Source of the DNA: Candidatus Methylacidiphilales bacterium
GTDB taxonomy: Bacteria > Pseudomonadota > Gammaproteobacteria > JASGCS01
Direction: 5' to 3'
DNA length: 56,765 bases
NCBI GenBank assembly: GCA_030054035.1
Contig: JASGCS010000001.1
Span: 213,515-270,279, forward strand
The notes under the pieces were generated by a model, which saw only the letters and a program-made list of their open reading frames with translations, was not told the origin of the DNA and searched no databases. Shown here one piece after another: positions 43,995-53,479 of this stretch; the first letter of the stretch is position 1; the number at the start of each line of letters is the position of its first letter. Made by a program: the position numbers and the translations under genes.

Positions 43995-44906
43995 ATGATG
44001 ATTGCTTTAAATGTTAATTCAGTCTCGAAGCAATGGAATGGTGCTGTTGCACTAAAAAACCTATCATTAGAAGTGCTTGAAGGTGAATTTTATGCGCTAT
44101 TAGGTCCAAATGGTGCTGGGAAAAGCACATTGATAGGTATCATCAGCTCACTAATCTCACAGGACACTGGTACGATTTCTTTATTTGGCAAAAATCAAGC
44201 CGAGCACAGATTGTGGTGTAAACGACAAATCGGCATTGTGCCTCAGGAATTCAATTTTAATATGTGGGAACCGGTTGAAGAAATAGTAGCAACCAATGCC
44301 TGTCTTCATGGGAGTTCTGTACATGAAGGTATTAAAAAGGCTCGTGCAATCTTACAAGTTGTTGGGCTTGGTGACAAATTTAGAGCTATAGCGAAAAACT
44401 TAAGTGGGGGTATGAAACGACGCTTAATGATTGCTCGAGCAATGGTTAGCGATCCTAAATTTCTTATCCTAGACGAGCCGACTGCAGGAGTTGACATTGA
44501 AATACGGCATAGTATTTGGGATTATCTTACTGACCTTAATTTGAAAGGCACCACCGTTTTATTAACCACTCACTACTTGGAAGAGGCAGAAAAACTCTGC
44601 CAGCAAGTTGGATTTATCAATCATGGGGTTATAAAATTTCAAGGTCCTATGTCTGAAGTTAGTGGCCTACTCAAGGAAAGAGTTTTAAAAATACATTGTT
44701 CTAAAAATAAAGCTATATCCCTTCAAGATCCATTAAAAATAATTGAGCAAAATGATCATAGTATCACCATGCACGCGCCACAAAGCACTAGCTACACAGA
44801 GCTTTGTGCAATTTTGTCAAGTCAAGGGGTTGAGGTTCGCGATATTAAACCTCAACGAAGTGATTTAGAAGAAGTATTTTTACGAATGAGCAACGATGCG
44901 CAGTAA
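43995..44906 (+). CDS. yadG: YadG-like ABC exporter ATPase
   Basis: The 303-residue product has one ABC ATPase domain. It shows Walker A GPNGAGKST, Q-loop GIVPQEF, signature LSGGMKRR, Walker B FLILDEP and the H-loop in LLTTHYLEEAE. The C-terminal part (about 225-300) is the regulatory-type tail of ABC-2 exporters. It pairs with the permease that starts 11 nt before it ends. The exported substrate of YadGH-type pairs is unknown. TATAAT lies 9 nt upstream of the ATG. Confidence 0.9.
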   Translation: MMIALNVNSVSKQWNGAVALKNLSLEVLEGEFYALLGPNGAGKSTLIGIISSLISQDTGTISLFGKNQAEHRLWCKRQIGIVPQEFNFNMWEPVEEIVATNACLHGSSVHEGIKKARAILQVVGLGDKFRAIAKNLSGGMKRRLMIARAMVSDPKFLILDEPTAGVDIEIRHSIWDYLTDLNLKGTTVLLTTHYLEEAEKLCQQVGFINHGVIKFQGPMSEVSGLLKERVLKIHCSKNKAISLQDPLKIIEQNDHSITMHAPQSTSYTELCAILSSQGVEVRDIKPQRSDLEEVFLRMSNDAQ

Positions 44907-45684
44907 GAGTGATTTTGAGTTATTATTTAACCCGCTCATTGCACTTTTGCTTAGAGAGGTAAGAAGATTCGCAAGAATCTGGGTACAGACTTTAGTTCCG
45001 CCGGTAATTACCACAAGCCTTTATTTCATTATCTTTGGGACTTTGATTGGTACTAGAGTGGGTATAATTCAAGGGTTAACCTATGCTGAGTACATCGCCC
45101 CCGGTTTAATACTTATGGCAATAATAACCAATTCTTACGCAAACACTGTGGCGTCATACTTCAGTGCAAAATTGCAACGATATCTTGAGGAGTTAATTAT
45201 TGCGCCAGTACCAGCATCTATTTTAGCGTTAAGTTTTTTAGCTGGGGGGATTGCGCGAGGTTTACTCGTTGGGTTAATCGTTTTCCTTACCGCATCTATA
45301 TTTATCAATTTCAACATACTCCACCCAGTGTTATTTTGTTTTGTTTGTTTTTGCACTGCTTTAATTTTTTCTTCTCTAGGATTGATAAATGGGATTTATG
45401 CAAAGAGTTTTGATGACACGAGCATTATCTCATCTTTTGTTCTGACCCCTCTTACCTATCTCGGAGGAGTGTTTTTTTCAATTTCCATGCTACCGCCACT
45501 ATGGAGTTTTATAGCCCATATCAATCCAATTTTATTTGCTGTAAATGGTCTTAGATATAGCGTATATGGCATAACAGATTTTTCAATAGCTACAATCGTG
45601 AGTCTTTTAATTATGTTTTGTTTTCTCTCAGTTGGTTTGAGTTATTACTTTTTACATCGAGGTCTTAACCGTGGGGTCTTTTAA
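44896..45684 (+). CDS. yadH: YadH-like ABC-2 type permease
   Basis: The 262-residue product has six spans and the ABC-2 permease pattern: [27 protein letters not shown] and [15 protein letters not shown]. It overlaps the ATPase gene by 11 nt, and the two form a complete exporter. Its stop shares bases with the nrdB stop on the other strand (TTAA at 45681-45684). Confidence 0.9.
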   Translation: MRSKSDFELLFNPLIALLLREVRRFARIWVQTLVPPVITTSLYFIIFGTLIGTRVGIIQGLTYAEYIAPGLILMAIITNSYANTVASYFSAKLQRYLEELIIAPVPASILALSFLAGGIARGLLVGLIVFLTASIFINFNILHPVLFCFVCFCTALIFSSLGLINGIYAKSFDDTSIISSFVLTPLTYLGGVFFSISMLPPLWSFIAHINPILFAVNGLRYSVYGITDFSIATIVSLLIMFCFLSVGLSYYFLHRGLNRGVF

Positions 45685-46802
45685 TTTTCCCAGTTTAATG
45701 TTCCAAGTTGATATTCGGTAACTCTAGTCTCAAAGAAATTCTTTTCCTTATTTAGATCAATTATTTCTGACATCCAAGGAAATGGGTTATGCTTTGTGCT
45801 TGGATATAATTCAGCCAAGCCGATTTGATTACACCTTCTGTTGGCGATAAACTTCAAGTATCCATCAAACGACTCCACATTCATGCCCAAAACACCGCCA
45901 CCAATCGTATCTTTTGCGTATTCAATTTCCAAAGTAACGGCTTCATCTAATAAACCTCTCATTTGTTCTTTAAAAGCATTTGTCCATAATTGTGGATTTT
46001 CTAATTTGATTTGATTAATTACATCAATACCAAAGTTAAGATGCATGGACTCATCACGCAAAATGTATTGGAATTGCTCCGCAGTTCCAGTCATTTTATT
46101 TCTTCTACCCATTGACAGCACCTGCACGAACCCAACATAAAAAAATATACCTTCAAATGCTACATAAAACGCAATTAGATCTCGCAATAATCGTTGATCT
46201 GCTTCAGTGGTACCTGTTTGAAAGAGTGGATCACCTAAAGATTGGGTATAAGGAAAAGCCCACATAGCTTTCTTGGCAACAGAGGGGACTTCATGGTACA
46301 TATTAAAAATAGCCCCTTCATCCATCGCTAATGACTCAATACAGTATTGGTAGGCATGTGTGTGGAGCGCTTCTTCAAACGCTTGCCTGAGCAAATACTG
46401 GCGACATTCAGGATTAGTTATATGACGATACACAGCTAAAACCAAATTATTGGCAACTAGGGAGTCCGCTGTAGAAAAAAAACCGAGATTTCTTTCCACT
46501 ATTCTTCTTTCATCTTGAGTAAGATTATCTGATTTCCACAGAGCAATATCTGCAGACATATTTACCTCTTGAGGCATCCAATGGTTAGCACAAGCATCAA
46601 GGTATTTTTGCCAGGCCCATTGATACTTAAATGGCACGAGTTGATTTAGATCAGCTCTACAATTGATAATTTTTTTGTCATCCACACAAATCCTTTCAGA
46701 AGAACTAGGCAAATCTGAAATTCTATGCGCTTTTTCTACTGCTCCTGTCGTTTCTTTAAATTCTTTTAGTGCATGTAGCACTGGATCATCCCATTCTTGC
46801 AT
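45681..46802 (-). CDS. nrdB: Ribonucleotide reductase class I beta subunit
   Basis: The 373-residue product carries the di-iron ligands in order: Asp in STADSL, Glu and His in [10 protein letters not shown], Glu in [10 protein letters not shown], and Glu/His in RDESMHLNF. The radical tyrosine is retained (HTHAY). It works with NrdA to make deoxyribonucleotides, but nrdA is not in the window. A TATAAT (46832-46827) and GGAG precede the ATG. I searched the upstream gap for an NrdR-box pair and saw none. Confidence 0.95.
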   Translation of the reverse strand: MQEWDDPVLHALKEFKETTGAVEKAHRISDLPSSSERICVDDKKIINCRADLNQLVPFKYQWAWQKYLDACANHWMPQEVNMSADIALWKSDNLTQDERRIVERNLGFFSTADSLVANNLVLAVYRHITNPECRQYLLRQAFEEALHTHAYQYCIESLAMDEGAIFNMYHEVPSVAKKAMWAFPYTQSLGDPLFQTGTTEADQRLLRDLIAFYVAFEGIFFYVGFVQVLSMGRRNKMTGTAEQFQYILRDESMHLNFGIDVINQIKLENPQLWTNAFKEQMRGLLDEAVTLEIEYAKDTIGGGVLGMNVESFDGYLKFIANRRCNQIGLAELYPSTKHNPFPWMSEIIDLNKEKNFFETRVTEYQLGTLNWEN

Positions 46803-46939
46803 AACGTAACTCCACTTTTAATGTATATTATAAACCAACCTCCTCCAAGTGCGGATACAATTTGCACAACAAATGAGCACAAGAGTGAGTTGCTATTAAT
46901 TCAAAAATAAATCCCTTAAAATTCAGGTAAAATATCAAA

Positions 46940-48040
46940 ATGAGCACTATCGCAGTAGCACTTTCTGGAGGAGTGGACTCTTCAGTGAGCGCTCTCTTGT
47001 TGCGCAATCAAGGAAATAATATCATTGGTATGCATATGACCAACTGGGAAGAAGAGGTATTTTCTCCATGTAGCCAAGATCGTGATTTATCAGACGCAAG
47101 ACAAATAGCCACTTTTTTAAATATCCCTTTTTACCCTTGTAATTTCACTAAAGAATATTACCGTGAAGTTTTTTTAGATTTTATAGATTCTTACCAAAAG
47201 GGGTACACCCCAAATCCAGATGTGTTTTGTAATAAAGAAATTAAGTTTAAGGTGTTGCTAGAAAAGGCAAGGTTACTTGGTGCGGACTCAATTGCAACAG
47301 GACATTATGCACGAATTCAGTATGTTGCTGGTAGATATGAATTACACCGTGCCTCAGATGAATCGAAAGATCAAAGTTACTTTTTATATATCTTAAATGA
47401 AGAATTACTTGCTATAATTAAGTTTCCTTTAGCAACAACTCATAAATCTCAAACTAGAGACTTGGCTAAATTACATGGATTGCACACATACGCAAAGAAA
47501 GATTCCACAGGAATATGTTTTATCGGTGAAAAAAATTTTCGGCCATTCTTAAAAAAATTTATCACCACGCAAAAAGGTGAAATTAAATGCTTGGAAAGTG
47601 GTAGGATTATAGGAGAACATGAGGGGAGTGTCTTATACACTATTGGACAACGAACCGGACTTGGGATTGGTGGAGTGAGTGGCGCAAAAGAAAAACCTTG
47701 GTATGTTGCAAAAAAAAATATCGGGACAAATACTATTTATGTCGTACAAGGCGAACACCCTGCCCTGTATTACGACACGCTAATAACGAACCAGCCTCAT
47801 TGGATACACAAAGAAAACTATGCGGCCCCCCCAAAGATCGCCGAAGCCAAAATTCGTTATAGACAACTCCAACAATCATGCGAGATTAGCAAGCATTCCG
47901 ATGGAGGATTACAGGTAAGTTTCAGAAACCCTCAACGAGCCGTCGCACAGGGACAAAGTGTCGTATTCTATCAAGACACCCACTGTTTAGGTGGTTCAGT
48001 TATTGCTAGGGCTGAAAACAATTACACAAATACTAACTAA
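46940..48040 (+). CDS. mnmA: tRNA-specific 2-thiouridylase MnmA
   Basis: The 366-residue product has the PP-loop ALSGGVDSSVSALLL, the catalytic cysteines in NPDVFCNKEIKF and STGICFIGE, and the C-terminal beta-barrels with YTIGQRTGLGIGG. It makes 2-thiouridine at the wobble base of tRNAs for Lys, Glu and Gln; tRNA-Lys(TTT), 8 kb away, is a natural substrate. It is divergent from nrdB. Its stop overlaps the acnA stop (CTAA at 48037-48040). Confidence 0.96.
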   Translation: MSTIAVALSGGVDSSVSALLLRNQGNNIIGMHMTNWEEEVFSPCSQDRDLSDARQIATFLNIPFYPCNFTKEYYREVFLDFIDSYQKGYTPNPDVFCNKEIKFKVLLEKARLLGADSIATGHYARIQYVAGRYELHRASDESKDQSYFLYILNEELLAIIKFPLATTHKSQTRDLAKLHGLHTYAKKDSTGICFIGEKNFRPFLKKFITTQKGEIKCLESGRIIGEHEGSVLYTIGQRTGLGIGGVSGAKEKPWYVAKKNIGTNTIYVVQGEHPALYYDTLITNQPHWIHKENYAAPPKIAEAKIRYRQLQQSCEISKHSDGGLQVSFRNPQRAVAQGQSVVFYQDTHCLGGSVIARAENNYTNTN

Positions 48041-50685
48041 GCAGTAAGCTTTCTAACCATATAGTTCAGAATACCTCTGTTTTTATAATATTCCCATTCC
48101 ATAGGGGTATCTATCCTTACTAAAACATTAAATACTTTTTTTTGCGATCCCTCAACCGCAGTCACAGTTAACTCTTTAGCACCCTGAGTGACTTGAGAAA
48201 AGGTAAAAGTTTCTTTTCCCGATAGACCGACGCTCTCACTTGAATCACCCTGTTTGAACTGAAGAGGAAGTATTCCCATTCCAACTAAATTTGAACGGTG
48301 AATTCTTTCATAACTAATTGCGATTACCACTTGTACCCCAAGTAAAAACGGACCTTTACCTGCCCAATCTCTAGAAGAGCCACTTCCATACTCTTTACCG
48401 GCAAGTACTAATAATGGGGTGTTTGATTCTTGATACTTGACCGATGCATCATAAATAGACATGACTTCTCCAGTTGGGTGATACACTGTCACTCCACCCT
48501 CAGTGTCAGGTGCGATTAAGTTTTTTAATCGGATGTTCGCAAAGGTTCCACGCATCATAATTTTATGATTGCCCCTACGAGACCCATACGAATTAAAATC
48601 TTCTTTATTAATACCATGCTGTGTTAAAAAAACCCCAGCTGGGCTTTGTGCTTTTATTGATCCTGCCGGTGAAATATGGTCAGTGGTGATAGAATCTCCA
48701 AGTTTTGCAAGTACCTTTACCTCAGTAAGTTCCGGAAGTTTAGGTGGTTGCATTGTCATATTCTTAAAATATGGTGGGTTCTGTACATAGGTTGAATCGT
48801 TGTTCCATTGATACCTTGATCCATGTGTTGTCGCAACTGACTTCCAGCTTTCATCACCGTCATATATGTTGCGATATGCCTGCTGGAATAAATCTTTTGT
48901 AACCGAGCTTTCAATTACATGATTAATCTCAGCAGTTGTAGGCCAAATATCTTTTAAGAAAACTTTTTTTCCATTGACAATTCCGATTGGTTCATTTGCA
49001 AAATCTATATCGCTCCTGCCTGCAAGTGCGTAGGCAACAACCAGTGGGGGTGAAGCTAGAAAGTTCATTTTTACATCTGGGTGAATTCTTCCTTCAAAAT
49101 TTCTATTACCTGACAACACAGCAGCTACTGAAAGTTTTTCCTCTTGGACTACTTTTGAGATCTGTTCATCAATAGGCCCACTATTACCAATACAGGTAGT
49201 ACACCCATAGCCGACAATATTAAAACCAAGCGCATCTAAATACTCTTGAAGCGAAGCTCGTTGCAAATAATCTCTCACGGTAAGTGACCCAGGAGCTAAC
49301 GAAGTCTTTACCGTTGGGGGCACGAGTAACCCAGCTTGAACGGCTTTTTTAGCTAACAATCCCGCACCGAGTATAACGCTTGGATTTGAAGTATTAGTAC
49401 ATGATGTTATCGAGGCAATAACAATATCGCCATCTTGAATAGTACATTGTTTACCACTTCGTAGCTTAACCGATGCGCTTTTTTTGTTATTACCTAAATG
49501 TTCTTGAATCACAGATTTAGCTTGCGTAAGAGTTATTCTATCCTGTGGGCGTTTTGGGCCGGAAATTGAAGGTACAACAGACGCTAAATCTAAACGAACG
49601 GTGTCATGGAACATTAATTTCTGACTAGTAAGTGGGTCATAAAATAATTGTTGTGCTTTTGTGTAAGCTTCAATTACTTCAATATCATTTTGTGAGCGAT
49701 TAGTTAAAGTGAGGTAGTGAATTGTTTCAGCATCAATAGGAAATATTCCGCAGGTTGCACCATATTCGGGTGCCATATTTGAAACAGTTGCCCGATCAGC
49801 AAGTGAAAGACTTGAAAGTCCAGTTCCATAAAATTCAACAAATTTTCCAACTACTCCTTTTTTTCTTAATAGTTCTACTATAGTTAAAACTAAATCTGTT
49901 GATGTAACTCCTTCTGACAATTTACCACTCAGTTCAAACCCAATAACTTGAGGGATTAACATACTAATTTGCTGACCCAACATTACTGCTTCAGCTTCAA
50001 TGCCACCAACCCCCCATCCAAGCACACCTAATCCATTAATCATAGTTGTGTGAGAATCAGTGCCGACAACAGTATCGGGATATAAATCTATTTGATTATT
50101 ATTGGTATGTTGAAAGACGACTCTGGCAAGAAATTCAAGATTAACTTGATGCACGATACCAGTAGACGGTGGGACTACTTTTAAGTTAGTAAATGCACTC
50201 GCGCCCCATTTCAAAAACTCATATCGCTCTTGGTTTCTTTTATATTCTAATTTTTTATTTAGATCAAGCGCTTGAGCGCTTCCATGATGATCAACCATGA
50301 CCGAATGATCAATAACCAATTCAACCGGTGCGATTGGATTGATTTTTTTAGGGTCTCCCCCTAACATACTTACAGCATCTCTCATTGAAGCGAGATCCAC
50401 AACAGCTGGCACGCCAGTAAAATCCTGCATCACAACACGAGCAGGCATAAATGCGATTTCTCGTTCTTGGAAGTCATTAAAATCAATTTTTGCTAAATAC
50501 TCTATATCTTTTTTCATAACTGAAATCTCATCTTCATTTCTCAATAAGTTTTCAAGTAATATTTTTAAGCTAAATGGCAAAGTATTAATAGAAGGGTACT
50601 GCTGAGCAAGCTTTGGTAATGAGAAATAATTATATGCACGATTATGCACTGTTAAAGTAGTTTTAGTGTTGTAAGAATTTTTCAT
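48037..50685 (-). CDS. acnA: Aconitate hydratase A
   Basis: The 882-residue product is an AcnA/IRP-type aconitase. The three Fe-S cysteines are in SITSCTNTSNPS and GYGCTTCIGNSGP, and the swivelling C-terminal domain carries KEYGSGSSRDWAGKGPFLLG. It isomerises citrate and isocitrate. It follows fumC after 16 nt; the two TCA genes form an operon. Confidence 0.97.
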   Translation of the reverse strand: MKNSYNTKTTLTVHNRAYNYFSLPKLAQQYPSINTLPFSLKILLENLLRNEDEISVMKKDIEYLAKIDFNDFQEREIAFMPARVVMQDFTGVPAVVDLASMRDAVSMLGGDPKKINPIAPVELVIDHSVMVDHHGSAQALDLNKKLEYKRNQERYEFLKWGASAFTNLKVVPPSTGIVHQVNLEFLARVVFQHTNNNQIDLYPDTVVGTDSHTTMINGLGVLGWGVGGIEAEAVMLGQQISMLIPQVIGFELSGKLSEGVTSTDLVLTIVELLRKKGVVGKFVEFYGTGLSSLSLADRATVSNMAPEYGATCGIFPIDAETIHYLTLTNRSQNDIEVIEAYTKAQQLFYDPLTSQKLMFHDTVRLDLASVVPSISGPKRPQDRITLTQAKSVIQEHLGNNKKSASVKLRSGKQCTIQDGDIVIASITSCTNTSNPSVILGAGLLAKKAVQAGLLVPPTVKTSLAPGSLTVRDYLQRASLQEYLDALGFNIVGYGCTTCIGNSGPIDEQISKVVQEEKLSVAAVLSGNRNFEGRIHPDVKMNFLASPPLVVAYALAGRSDIDFANEPIGIVNGKKVFLKDIWPTTAEINHVIESSVTKDLFQQAYRNIYDGDESWKSVATTHGSRYQWNNDSTYVQNPPYFKNMTMQPPKLPELTEVKVLAKLGDSITTDHISPAGSIKAQSPAGVFLTQHGINKEDFNSYGSRRGNHKIMMRGTFANIRLKNLIAPDTEGGVTVYHPTGEVMSIYDASVKYQESNTPLLVLAGKEYGSGSSRDWAGKGPFLLGVQVVIAISYERIHRSNLVGMGILPLQFKQGDSSESVGLSGKETFTFSQVTQGAKELTVTAVEGSQKKVFNVLVRIDTPMEWEYYKNRGILNYMVRKLTA

Positions 50686-50701
50686 AAAGTCTCCGATTAG
50701 G

Positions 50702-52093
50702 TTATGGATTTCCTCCTTTAGTAAGTTTCATTGGGTCTAATAATTTTTCTAGCTCTATTCTACTCAACTTGGTTAACTCCAAAGCAACATCAATAACAGG
50801 TCTTTTTTCTTTATATGCTGTTTTAGCAATTTTAGCCCCTGTTTCATATCCTACTACCGAATTTAACGCAGTTACAAGTATTGGGTTAGCGCTTAGTGAG
50901 GCATTAATTTTTTCATGATTTACTGTAAACCCTTTAATACACTGATGGGCAAGTAATCGAGCTGAGTTTCCCAGTATGGCAATTGAAGTTAATAACGAAT
51001 ATGCTACCATTGGTAGCATGACATTCAACTGAAAATTACCTGATTGACCTGCAATCGTAATACTATGGTGATACCCCATAACCTGTGCGCAAACCATGGT
51101 AGTCGCTTCTGGTATTACCGGATTAACTTTTCCTGGCATGATACTACTACCTGGCTGAAGTGCCGGGAGGTTGATTTCACCCAAGCCAGCCAGTGGACCA
51201 CTATTCATCCAACGTAAATCATTAGAAATTTTCATCAAGGTAACCGCAAGAGTGTTTAACTGACCGCTCAACTCAACTGGATGATCTATTGCGCTCATAC
51301 CTTCAAATTTAGACTGCATTGAACTGAATGTGATGTTTGTTTTCTCGCTTAAATTTTGACAGAATAGTAAAGAAAATTGTGGGTGGGCATTAATTCCAGT
51401 GCCAACTGCTGTACCGCCCTGAGGGATCTGCACCAATCTCTTCAAACTATCTGTAATTCTATCCCTGGCACTTGAAACTTGAGCCGCCCAACCCTCTAAA
51501 ATTTGTTTATAGGTAACCGGCATCGCATCCATTAAATGAGTTCTGCCAGTAGTAACCACCTCCGCTAAGTCGGAAGCCTTATTTCTTATGGTTTCCTCAA
51601 GATCAGTAAGTGCGGGTAACAGGCATTGATACACCTCAATGGTTGCAGATATAGAAATTGCACTTGGCACACAGTCATTTGAGCTCTGCGACATATTGAC
51701 ATCATCATTTGGATGAACTGGTATGTTTTGCAGTTTGCAAAGTGTTGCAATCACTTCATTAACATTCATATTTGAACTTGTGGCAGAACCTGTTTGATAC
51801 ACATCAATAGGAAAGTTTTCATAATAGTTTTCTAGTTGCTTATGAATAATTTTTTCACATGCTTCTTGAATTGCTTGAGATTTTTCACTATCCAATTGTC
51901 CAAGTTGGTGATTGGTTTTAGCGGCCACTGATTTAATGATTGCTAACGCACGAATAAAGGGTTCTGGCATTAATTTTCCACTTATAGGAAAATTCAGTAC
52001 TGCACGCATCGTTGTGGCACCATATAAACAATGCTGAGGTACCTCCATTTCGCCCATACTATCCTTTTCTATTCTTATATTTTTCGTTACCAT
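50702..52093 (-). CDS. fumC: Class II fumarate hydratase
   Basis: The 463-residue product has the superfamily signature GSSIMPGKVNPV, TGSATSSNMNVNE and GRTHLMDAMPVTYKQ. It is the oxygen-stable fumarase that hydrates fumarate to malate. The start is close to a TATAAT (52107-52102, 8 nt upstream of the ATG), and purB diverges 36 nt away. Confidence 0.97.
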   Translation of the reverse strand: MVTKNIRIEKDSMGEMEVPQHCLYGATTMRAVLNFPISGKLMPEPFIRALAIIKSVAAKTNHQLGQLDSEKSQAIQEACEKIIHKQLENYYENFPIDVYQTGSATSSNMNVNEVIATLCKLQNIPVHPNDDVNMSQSSNDCVPSAISISATIEVYQCLLPALTDLEETIRNKASDLAEVVTTGRTHLMDAMPVTYKQILEGWAAQVSSARDRITDSLKRLVQIPQGGTAVGTGINAHPQFSLLFCQNLSEKTNITFSSMQSKFEGMSAIDHPVELSGQLNTLAVTLMKISNDLRWMNSGPLAGLGEINLPALQPGSSIMPGKVNPVIPEATTMVCAQVMGYHHSITIAGQSGNFQLNVMLPMVAYSLLTSIAILGNSARLLAHQCIKGFTVNHEKINASLSANPILVTALNSVVGYETGAKIAKTAYKEKRPVIDVALELTKLSRIELEKLLDPMKLTKGGNP

Positions 52094-52101
52094 AAGGTAA
52101 A

Positions 52102-52107
52102 ATTATA
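52102..52107 (-). promoter_or_regulatory. Putative -10 box of fumC-acnA
   Basis: TATAAT on the minus strand ends 8 nt before the fumC ATG and lies in the 36-nt gap to purB. No good -35 is seen at 16-18 nt; the region that would hold it reaches into the purB start. Confidence 0.35.
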
Positions 52108-52129
52108 ACATGGCTTTCAAAGAAACAAG

Positions 52130-53479
52130 ATGAATCCCCTTCTAGCAATTAGCCCAATCGATGGAAGGTACCATGATAGTATTCCGGATAGCATGCGATT
52201 ACTATTCAGTGAGTATGGATTAATAAAAAAAAGATTGTTCGTTGAAATTGAGTGGTTGATTTTCCAATCTCCTGAAATAAGCGAAAAAGACAAAATTTTC
52301 TTACGAGCAATTGTAATCAATTACGACACTCAAAGTGCAAACAAAATTAAAGAAATTGAAAAAATCACAGCGCATGATGTAAAAGCGACTGAACTATTTA
52401 TTGCTCAGTCACTACCTGCTCATCTCGCTTCAATAGCGCCAAAAATTCATATCGGGTTAACTTCGGAAGATATTAACAACATTGCCTATAGCTTGATTTT
52501 GCAAGAATCTTCTCTAATAATACAATCACAAGTAAAGACCTTAATTGGTGTGTTTGTTGCTCTAGCACATGAGCAACATGATACCTATATGATTGCTCGT
52601 ACCCATGGACAGGCCGCAACTCCAACAAGTTTTGGAAAAGAGATGGCTGTATATGCGGACAGGCTGACGCGCGTAAGCAATCAATTTAGTACATGTTCTT
52701 ACTACGGTAAAATTACCGGTGCAAGTGGGAGCTACGCAACCTTTGCTTTATTCGAAAAAGACGCAGAGAAAACTATCCGCAGTCATAACACATTTATTTC
52801 CAATCTTGGATTACTTCCAATTCAATACACAACTCAAATTGCTTCTCATGATGATATTGCAATAGCTCTTTCACATCTATCTAGTATTGGAACAATAATT
52901 AAGGATGCCTGTGTTGATTTATGGCTATATTGTAGCTATGGTTACTTATTACTTAAAAATAATAAAAACGAAGTTGGTTCATCAACCATGCCTCATAAAA
53001 TTAACCCTATCCATTTTGAGAACGCAGAAGGAAATGTAGAACTAGGCATTTGTATGGCGCAATATCTCTCCAGATCACTTCCCTGCTCTCGCCTCCAAAG
53101 AGACCTATCAGGATCTACTAAAATGAGAAATCTTGGAGTGGCGGTTTCACATATATATTTAGGTATTTCCAATCTCCTGAGCGGTCTATCTAGAGTTTCG
53201 GTTCATAAAGAATTAATGGCAAAAGAACTTGATAATCATTGGGAAGTCATTGCCGAAGCAATTCAAACTGCTATGCGAAAAATAGGCATTGAAAATGCTT
53301 ATGATATAATCAAAAAAGAAAGCAGAGGAAAACAACTTACCAAAGACGATGTCCAAGACATGCTTATAAAATATAATTTACAAAATATACTGAAAGATAT
53401 TAGCCCATCAACATTTACTGGTTATGCAAGTTACTTAGCGCTTAAGATTGGTCTTGACGAACCAAAGGAAACAAAATAA
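52130..53479 (+). CDS. purB: Adenylosuccinate lyase
   Basis: The 449-residue product belongs to the E. coli-like type, opening with LAISPIDGRYHD and carrying GSSTMPHKINPIHFENAEGN and RTHGQAATPTSFGKE. It cleaves SAICAR and adenylosuccinate in purine synthesis. Its last 38 nt overlap the end of the convergent lysS gene, so both C-termini are encoded by shared DNA. Confidence 0.97.
   Translation: MNPLLAISPIDGRYHDSIPDSMRLLFSEYGLIKKRLFVEIEWLIFQSPEISEKDKIFLRAIVINYDTQSANKIKEIEKITAHDVKATELFIAQSLPAHLASIAPKIHIGLTSEDINNIAYSLILQESSLIIQSQVKTLIGVFVALAHEQHDTYMIARTHGQAATPTSFGKEMAVYADRLTRVSNQFSTCSYYGKITGASGSYATFALFEKDAEKTIRSHNTFISNLGLLPIQYTTQIASHDDIAIALSHLSSIGTIIKDACVDLWLYCSYGYLLLKNNKNEVGSSTMPHKINPIHFENAEGNVELGICMAQYLSRSLPCSRLQRDLSGSTKMRNLGVAVSHIYLGISNLLSGLSRVSVHKELMAKELDNHWEVIAEAIQTAMRKIGIENAYDIIKKESRGKQLTKDDVQDMLIKYNLQNILKDISPSTFTGYASYLALKIGLDEPKETK

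Noticed and set aside
46803-46939. NrdR boxes upstream of nrdB
   Set aside because: No pair of sequences close to the NrdR consensus could be found in the gap.
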